Source: Natrinema sp031626495
GTDB taxonomy: Archaea > Halobacteriota > Halobacteria > Halobacteriales > Natrialbaceae
Direction: 5' to 3'
DNA length: 64,000 bases
Assembly (NCBI RefSeq): GCF_031626495.1
Contig: NZ_JAMQOJ010000002.1
Location: forward strand, 558,001-622,000
The first letter of the stretch is position 1. The number at the start of each line of letters is the position of its first letter. Positions 58,627 to 64,000 of the stretch are shown piece by piece. Under the pieces are notes generated by a model that ran no database searches, was not told the DNA's origin, and saw nothing but the letters and a program-made list of their open reading frames with translations. Both the position numbers and the translations under genes were made by a program.

Positions 58627-61140
58627 ATGAACGCACGCAAACAGGTACTCGTCTTGATCACAGCGCTGATGCTCGTGTGCTCGAGCGGGGCGATGGTCAC
58701 CGCTGCGTCCGGCAGCGGGGCCGTCGACGAGAGCGCACAGGTCAGCGAAGACGAGTACGAACCGACAAACGAGACAGTAGAAGAGAACGCGACAGATAAC
58801 GAGACCGTCACCGACGACGAGACGGCACTGGGGAACGAGACCACGGAGAACGTGACCCAGGCCGCGTACGTGACGTTCGACGATCAGACGACCGAGGGCG
58901 AGACGGTCGTCGTCGCGAACGCCACGCTCGCGAGTGGGGGCTTCGTGACGATCCACGATAGCAGCCTCCTCGTGGGTAACGTCATCGGCAGCGTCATCGG
59001 AACGTCCGAGTACCTCGAGGCGGGCACGCACGAGGACATCGAGATCACTCTCGACGAACCGCTCGAGGAGGACGAGACGCTGATCGCGATGCCGCACCGG
59101 GACACCAACCAGAACGAGACGTACGACTTCGTCGAGACGGAGGGCCAGGCTGACGGCCCCTACCTCACGTCCGACGGCGAGCCGGTGACCGACCAGGCCG
59201 TCGTCACGGTTGAGGATGCGGCCGCGGAGGAACCGGTCGACAACGTCACCGAGGAAGAACCGGTCGACAACGTCACCGAGGAAGAACCGGTCGACAACGT
59301 CACCGAGGAAGCACCGACTGACAACGTTACCGAAGAAGAGCCGGCCGAGGCCACCGTGACGTTCGACAACCAGACGACCGAGGGCGAGACGGTCGTCGTC
59401 GCGGAGACCACGCTGCCGAATCCCGGCTTCGTGACGATCCACGATAGCAGCCTCCTCGAGGGAGACGCCATCGGCAGCGTCATCGGCGTCTCTGACTCCC
59501 TCGAAGCGGGTACGCACGAGGACATCACGGTCACGCTCGACGAACCGCTCGAGGAAGACGAGACGCTGATCGCGATGCCGCATCAGGATACGAACGACAA
59601 TCAGCAGTACGACTTCGTCGAGACCGAGGGTGAAGAAGACGGCCCGTTCCTCACCGCCGAGGGCGAGCCCGTGACCGACGATGCCCTCGTTACGGTTGAG
59701 GATGCGGCCGTGGACGAAGAACCGGTCGACAACGTCACCGAGGAAGAACCGGTTGACAACGTCACCGAGGAAGAGCCGTTCGAAGAAGAGCCGGGAGACA
59801 ACGTGACGATCGACGAGCCGATGGACGAACTGCCGGTCGACGCTGGTGACCGGCCGATCTTCGTCACAATCGAGAACACGACCATCGAAAACCTGAACGT
59901 CGAGAACGCGAGCATCTACGTGCTCGTCGTCAGCCCGGATATCAGCGCTGACGAACTGCCGGATGAGATGGAGAACATCACCGACGAGATGCCGGCCGAA
60001 GATAACGTCACTGAGGACAACGTGACGGACGAAGAGCCGTTCGAAGAGAACGTCACCGAAGAGCCGCCGTCGATGGAGGAGAACATCACCGAAGAGAACC
60101 TCACGGAAGATAACGTGACCGAGGACAACGTCACCGAAGAAGAGCCGGTCGACAACGTCACGGAAGATAACGTGACCGAGGACAACGTCACCGAAGAAGA
60201 GCCGGCCGAGGCCACCGTGACGTTCGACAACCAGACGACCGACGGCGAGACGGTCGTCGTCGCGGAGACCACGCTGCCGAATCCCGGCTTCGTGACGATC
60301 CACGACAGCGGCCTCCTCGAGGGAGACGCCATCGGCAGCGTCATCGGAACGTCCGAGTACCTCGAGGCGGGAACGGAGGAGAACATCACGGTCACGCTCG
60401 ACGAACCGCTCGAGGAAGACGAGACGCTGATCGCGATGCCGCACGAGGACACGAACGACAATCAGACGTACGACTTCGTCGAGACGGAGGGTGAGGAAGA
60501 CGGTCCATTCCTCACCGCCGAGGGCGAGCCCGTGACCGATGAGGCCTTCGTCACCGTCGAGGAACCGGAAGACGACGTGACCGAGGACAACGTGACTGAG
60601 GACAACGTCACGGAAGATAACCTGACGGAAGACAACGTGACTGAGGACAACGTCACGGAGGAACCGCCGGCGATAGAGGAGAACGTCACTGAAGACAACG
60701 TCACCGAAGATAACGTGACCGAGGAGGAGCCGGTGGAAGCCGAAAGCTTCAACGTCACCAACCTCGAGGCACCCGACAGCGCCGAAATCGGTGAGAACAT
60801 CACCGTGATGGCGACGGTCGAGAACCCGACGGACGAGGAGCGAACCGAGGCCGTCCAGTTCCGTCTCGAGGGTGACCTCATCGCAGCGCAGAACGTGACG
60901 CTCGAGGCTGGTGCCAGCGAAGACGTCGAGTTCGAGGTCGATACGACTGGCCTCCAGCCCGGCGAATACGTCCACATGGTGCTGACCGACGAGTCCGGCG
61001 AAGTCGCGATGATCGAGCTGACCGAGTCGACCGACACCGGCATCGATACCGACGAGACGAACGAAACCGAAACTGGTCTCAACGAGACCGACGGAGAGGC
61101 AGCCAACGAGACTCAGCCCGCGCTTGGGTCGCTGGCCTAA
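58627..61140 (+). CDS. Large secreted DUF7282-type protein with D-N-V-T-E sequon arrays
   Basis: An 837-residue acidic protein with a Sec-type signal (residues 7-27, ending V-T-A-A-S-G). It holds three near-identical beta domains (F-D-x-Q-T-T-x-G-E-T-V-V-V to V-T-V-E, starting near 58864, 59347 and 60208), which fit DUF7282, a shorter related strand region (about 59854-59940) and a C-terminal CARDB-like domain (about 60745-61030). Between them are linkers of D-N-V-T-E and E-E-P-V repeats. I count about 45 N-x-S/T sites. No membrane anchor follows. The role is probably as a surface or matrix component. Confidence 0.75.
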   Translation: MNARKQVLVLITALMLVCSSGAMVTAASGSGAVDESAQVSEDEYEPTNETVEENATDNETVTDDETALGNETTENVTQAAYVTFDDQTTEGETVVVANATLASGGFVTIHDSSLLVGNVIGSVIGTSEYLEAGTHEDIEITLDEPLEEDETLIAMPHRDTNQNETYDFVETEGQADGPYLTSDGEPVTDQAVVTVEDAAAEEPVDNVTEEEPVDNVTEEEPVDNVTEEAPTDNVTEEEPAEATVTFDNQTTEGETVVVAETTLPNPGFVTIHDSSLLEGDAIGSVIGVSDSLEAGTHEDITVTLDEPLEEDETLIAMPHQDTNDNQQYDFVETEGEEDGPFLTAEGEPVTDDALVTVEDAAVDEEPVDNVTEEEPVDNVTEEEPFEEEPGDNVTIDEPMDELPVDAGDRPIFVTIENTTIENLNVENASIYVLVVSPDISADELPDEMENITDEMPAEDNVTEDNVTDEEPFEENVTEEPPSMEENITEENLTEDNVTEDNVTEEEPVDNVTEDNVTEDNVTEEEPAEATVTFDNQTTDGETVVVAETTLPNPGFVTIHDSGLLEGDAIGSVIGTSEYLEAGTEENITVTLDEPLEEDETLIAMPHEDTNDNQTYDFVETEGEEDGPFLTAEGEPVTDEAFVTVEEPEDDVTEDNVTEDNVTEDNLTEDNVTEDNVTEEPPAIEENVTEDNVTEDNVTEEEPVEAESFNVTNLEAPDSAEIGENITVMATVENPTDEERTEAVQFRLEGDLIAAQNVTLEAGASEDVEFEVDTTGLQPGEYVHMVLTDESGEVAMIELTESTDTGIDTDETNETETGLNETDGEAANETQPALGSLA

Positions 61141-61339
61141 GCGAGGATCATCCTAACCGGACAGCGCGTCTTTTTCCGCCGCTGCGAGACGACGACCATC
61201 GCGATCACTCGAGCGAACAGTCACGACCGACAGCGGCGTCTCGGTGTCGTGCCGTCCGCAACGACCGCTAGCCGCCGGTCGACGACTGATCGCTGTCGCG
61301 ACGAGGAGTCGGTCCGTTGGCTCGGGCGATCGACCGTCG

Positions 61340-61843
61340 CTATCCGAGGAGCTGATAGAGGCTGCTCGCGGCGACGGCGAGGAAGACGAGCACACTGGTA
61401 AGGACCGGATCGACGCTCGAGACGACTGGGAGGCCGAGCCCGGCCAGCCCGATGACCGCGAGCCCGACGAGACAGAGGCCGAGATGAAACTGCAGAATGC
61501 GCGAATGATCGTCGTTGTGGCCGTCGACGTACTGCAGGACCTCGTCGAAATGACGGCCCGGCTGGATCGTCTTCGCATCGGAGTCGTATTCGATGACGGC
61601 GTCTTCTTCCAGCTGAGGAAGGTGTGTCTGCTGGAGGGAGACGTAGACGCTCTTGTAGAGATTGTTCGGCACCGGTGACGTATCCGACTCCGCCGCGGCG
61701 ATCTCGTTTGCGACGTCGGAGACATCGACCTGACCGCCTTCGTCCGCGAGCAACTGGACGATGGCCCGGCGTCTATCGTTACCGAGGATGTGAAACACCT
61801 CACTCTCTTCGAGCGGTTCAGTTCTGTTTGTTTGAACTGACAT
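61340..61843 (-). CDS. Membrane-anchored HTH protein (DUF7344-like)
   Basis: A 167-residue protein. An HTH region (H-I-L-G-N-D-R-R-R-A-I-V-Q-L-L, V-S-D-V-A-N-E-I-A, S-L-Q-Q-T-H-L-P-Q-L) is followed by two membrane helices (about 117-137 and 142-163). It resembles the regulator at 49626 in design and is convergent to the surface protein gene. Confidence 0.75.
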   Translation of the reverse strand: MSVQTNRTEPLEESEVFHILGNDRRRAIVQLLADEGGQVDVSDVANEIAAAESDTSPVPNNLYKSVYVSLQQTHLPQLEEDAVIEYDSDAKTIQPGRHFDEVLQYVDGHNDDHSRILQFHLGLCLVGLAVIGLAGLGLPVVSSVDPVLTSVLVFLAVAASSLYQLLG

Positions 61844-62193
61844 CGATCAGAGAGATAGGGCACCGGTTCTCGAGGGACAGTCCACCACCAACGACCATGT
61901 CGGCATACTTCTCCCACCACTAACTTTAACTTTTGCAGGTTACGTCGTCGTCCGTTTCGGCCGGCGAATATCGCGCGTCTGCGAACGACCGTAGGGGAGA
62001 AGTACAGCTGTGGCGTGGCTCCCCGTCGCTCGAGGGGAATCGATCGGGACGAGATAGCAGGAGCAGCGGTGGCCGTACGGCATGCTCATCGTCCCCGCTA
62101 TCAGAGGAGGAACACTGGCGGCTCGCTGGACAGCCAGAGACGAGCGAAAACGATAGTCGACTGCCGAAGAAGGGGCATGCGGGCGAAGGGAAA
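61844..62193. other. Gap, no gene recognised
   Basis: The 350 bases contain a short AT-rich part at 61920-61937 (ACTAACTTTAACTTTTGC), possibly a promoter for the regulator reading left. Remaining frames look non-coding. Confidence 0.35.
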
Positions 62194-62385
62194 TCAGTCG
62201 CCGGGAAGGTGACCGCCGGACTGCATCTCTCGATAGGTCGTACAGGACGGGCACCCGTGGACGACATCGCCGTTGTCACCGAAGACGCGAGCGAACTGCT
62301 GCGTAACGTGGGTCCCGCAGTTTCGACACCGTGCGCCGGCTGTCGACGATTCCATGGGTTTCCAGTCGTGTTGTTGGGAGTTCAT
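62194..62385 (-). CDS. Small zinc-ribbon protein (DUF7563-like)
   Basis: A 63-residue protein with A-R-C-R-N-C-G-T-H-V-T, Q-F-A-R-V-F-G-D-N and H-G-C-P-S-C, the pattern of a small haloarchaeal zinc-ribbon family. Function unknown. Single gene. Confidence 0.7.
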   Translation of the reverse strand: MNSQQHDWKPMESSTAGARCRNCGTHVTQQFARVFGDNGDVVHGCPSCTTYREMQSGGHLPGD

Positions 62386-62946
62386 GGTTTGGGGGGTGTA
62401 CTCGGCCGAGTTTCGTGCGCCGCCGACCGATAGCGGTTACCCGCTATCACGCGTCGGCGGAGCGCGATGGCATCGCGGCAAGGCACTCGACCGGGCATCA
62501 TCGTATCGAGGGGAGCAAACGCGAATAAAGGACGCAGACCGTTCAGCCGGCGAGCGGGCCAGAGAACCGGGAAATAGCCGCTTTCCGGCAGATCTTCGCC
62601 GGAAGACGGCCTGCGTAGATGGGGTAGGGGAATCGGTTGGTAACGGCTGTCAAACCGAATTCAGTCGTGTTATGGCGTATTCAGCGTTCAAACACGGAAT
62701 TGACGCCTGTCGCGTACCGCGGAAAGCTGTTATTTCTCGAGCGAAATACGATCTTACGACGTGGAACGGCGCGGAGAACGCGAATAAGGTACATCGTTAT
62801 AAAATACCACTATCGCTTACCGATCGGTGTGCGCGAATGTACGGTGGAACCCGGAACGGTGGTGGCCCCACTACCGACTGTCTCGCATCGTCACCTCTCT
62901 CGGAGAGCGAACGGCACCTGCCCGTCACGAACGAGTGACTACGACC
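62386..62946. other. Gap with lower GC, no gene recognised
   Basis: These 561 bases hold an AT-richer stretch (about 62740-62820) that may contain the promoter for the HTH gene at 62947. Open frames here carry many Cys/Trp/Arg and do not look haloarchaeal. Confidence 0.4.
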
Positions 62947-63279
62947 ATGTCAACGCAAGCGAGTAACACGCGATCGGAATCGACTTCCAACTCCGCCGCC
63001 CAGCTCGATGTCCTCGGGGACGACTGCGCCCGGACGATCCTCATCGCCACGAGTGAGGGTCCGAAGACGGCGAAAGAACTCACGAGCCGAACTGATAGCT
63101 CCTCGGCGACGGTGTACCGACGGATCAACAATCTTCTCGAGAGCGATCTCCTGGCAGAGTGCGTCCGGTTCGACGACGACGGCTCGCATACGACTGCGTA
63201 CGAAGCGACCGCCGACGTCCTCCGCGTTCGGATCGGCGCGGACGGGATCGAGGTCGTCGTGTCGGATACTGGAGAATAA
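62947..63279 (+). CDS. Winged-helix transcriptional regulator (ArsR-like)
   Basis: A 110-residue protein. L-D-V-L-G-D-D-C-A-R-T-I-L, T-A-K-E-L-T-S-R-T-D-S-S-S-A-T-V-Y-R-R-I-N-N-L-L form the winged helix, and the C-terminal 25 residues are beta-rich (V-L-R-V-R-I-G-A-D-G-I-E-V-V-V). It is the same design as the regulator at 24104, without the coupled membrane gene. Confidence 0.75.
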   Translation: MSTQASNTRSESTSNSAAQLDVLGDDCARTILIATSEGPKTAKELTSRTDSSSATVYRRINNLLESDLLAECVRFDDDGSHTTAYEATADVLRVRIGADGIEVVVSDTGE

Positions 63280-63508
63280 CCCGCGAGTCGTTTCAGGAAA
63301 CGATCACCGAAACGGTCGAGCAAGTGGCGCCGATCGATATCGGTCGGAGAGAGGAAAGAGATGATCTGTACTACGATTCCCGGCGGCGAGTGACTATCCG
63401 GCGAACAGAGTGTTTCTCGCGAGTAATATCGTATCAACGATCGGGTTAGTTGCTGTATGATACGGATAACAAATATCCACTCAATGGAACGGTCAGTGTG
63501 ATTGAGCA

Positions 63509-63784
63509 ATGCACGATCTGACCGGCTTCCAGCGCGACCTGCTGTACGTGATCGCAGGCGCTGACCGACCGTCGGGGCAGACCGTCAAGGACGAGGTCGA
63601 AAAGTACTACAGCTCCGAGATCAATCACGGGCGGCTGTATCCGAATCTGGATACGCTCGTAAACAAAGAGCTGGTCGAGAAGGGGCAACTCGACAGGCGA
63701 ACGAACTACTACGCGATCACCGACGCCGGGCGACAGCAGATCGAAGAACGGCGAGATTGGGAGGCCCAGTACGTCGACTTTTAA
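63509..63784 (+). CDS. PadR-family transcriptional regulator
   Basis: A 91-residue protein. L-T-G-F-Q-R-D-L-L-Y-V-I-A-G at the start and G-R-L-Y-P-N-L-D-T-L-V-N-K-E-L-V-E-K-G then Y-A-I-T-D-A-G are typical of haloarchaeal PadR-like repressors. No PadR C-terminal dimer helix is present beyond a short tail, as in other haloarchaeal members. Confidence 0.85.
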   Translation: MHDLTGFQRDLLYVIAGADRPSGQTVKDEVEKYYSSEINHGRLYPNLDTLVNKELVEKGQLDRRTNYYAITDAGRQQIEERRDWEAQYVDF

Positions 63785-64000
63785 CACCCGTCGGGATCCC
63801 GAGTCACGGGACCGGAACGAAGGTCGCCGCTTGTAGCGCCCCATCGTGGCCGCGGGTCGAGCGATCGCATCGCTCGTGTCGGTAACACGGCCATAACAAA
63901 GCACCGATGAGTGTACCGATCTAACGAGAATGGTATCCGTATTGTTCGCACGGAGACGGAGCGCTGCGCAGCGAACGCCGGTGGATCGTCGATGAGTCAT
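63785..64000. other. Terminal gap, possible start of the next gene
   Basis: An ATG at 63992 (M-S-H) at the very edge may begin another gene. CCATAACAAAGC at 63891 is AT-rich and could be its promoter. Nothing more can be said. Confidence 0.25.

Noticed and set aside
59221..60750. Regular short repeats that could be mistaken for a CRISPR array
   Set aside because: They are in-frame codons for D-N-V-T-E and E-E-P-V repeats inside an open gene, with no constant repeat and unique spacers.
58561..60975. 804-codon frame antisense to the sequon-rich protein
   Set aside because: It only mirrors the repeats of the plus-strand gene, which has a signal peptide and haloarchaeal composition.
62273..62938. 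221-codon open frame on the plus strand
   Set aside because: It is Arg/Cys/Trp-rich, non-acidic, overlaps the DUF7563-like gene and shows no domain.

Overview
The window reads as a chromosomal segment of a halophilic archaeon (Halobacteria; the gene content fits the Natrinema/Haloterrigena part of Natrialbales, but I cannot fix the genus from sequence alone). The supporting signs are high GC, strongly acidic proteins, twin-arginine signals on most secreted proteins, TATA-like boxes about 27 nt upstream of start codons (leaderless transcripts), archaeal markers (tiaS, DRG-type GTPase, S26B signal peptidase) and haloarchaeal small zinc-ribbon and HTH families. No rRNA, tRNA or CRISPR was found.

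Layout. 1-11.2 kb: a cut-off Dps/ferritin gene, then redox and envelope functions (DyP-like Tat lipoprotein, cupredoxin fusion, DCC thiol protein, 2Fe-2S ferredoxin, S1C protease, zinc-type alcohol dehydrogenase, SDR epimerase, glutathionyl-hydroquinone reductase-like protein, Ca/Na exchanger, an unusual amino-methyltransferase). 11.2-26.8 kb: ordinary housekeeping (TrkA, AzgA-type permease, glutaredoxin, TiaS, DRG GTPase, NhaC, fused glyoxalase, Usp, HTH pair, DUF302, hydrolase) plus a secreted CARDB-repeat protein. 26.8-31.3 kb is an accessory pocket: two decayed transposase relics bracket a Tat-exported repeat protein, followed by a recombinase that has lost catalytic residues. 31.4-39.85 kb is one nine-gene Mrp-type Na+/H+ antiporter operon on the minus strand, with nearly every junction overlapping. 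40.1-41.35 kb is a cobalt transporter cbtB-cbtA plus ferredoxin operon. 41.4-47.8 kb is a CoA-ester catabolic cluster (AMP ligase, acyl-CoA dehydrogenase, MaoC hydratase, CaiB CoA-transferase, MmgE/PrpD), followed by pyrD. 49.5-53.7 kb is a surface-fibre type cassette: membrane HTH, dedicated signal peptidase I, secreted Ser/Thr/Asn-rich protein and, convergent, a SipW/TasA-style exported protein. 54-64 kb holds a dihydroorotase-type amidohydrolase, a sugar epimerase, a candidate structured RNA, a giant N-glycosylation-sequon-rich DUF7282-type surface protein and several small regulators.

The least explained items are the three-way-junction RNA candidate at 56100-56202, the TAGAACG sites shared by the two promoters of the signal-peptidase/TasA-like cassette, the TTTTCT-N5-AGAAAA sites shared by the Usp gene and an HTH operon, and the about 45-sequon DNVTE-repeat protein at 58627-61140. 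All functional assignments come from motif recognition by eye; no database search was run.
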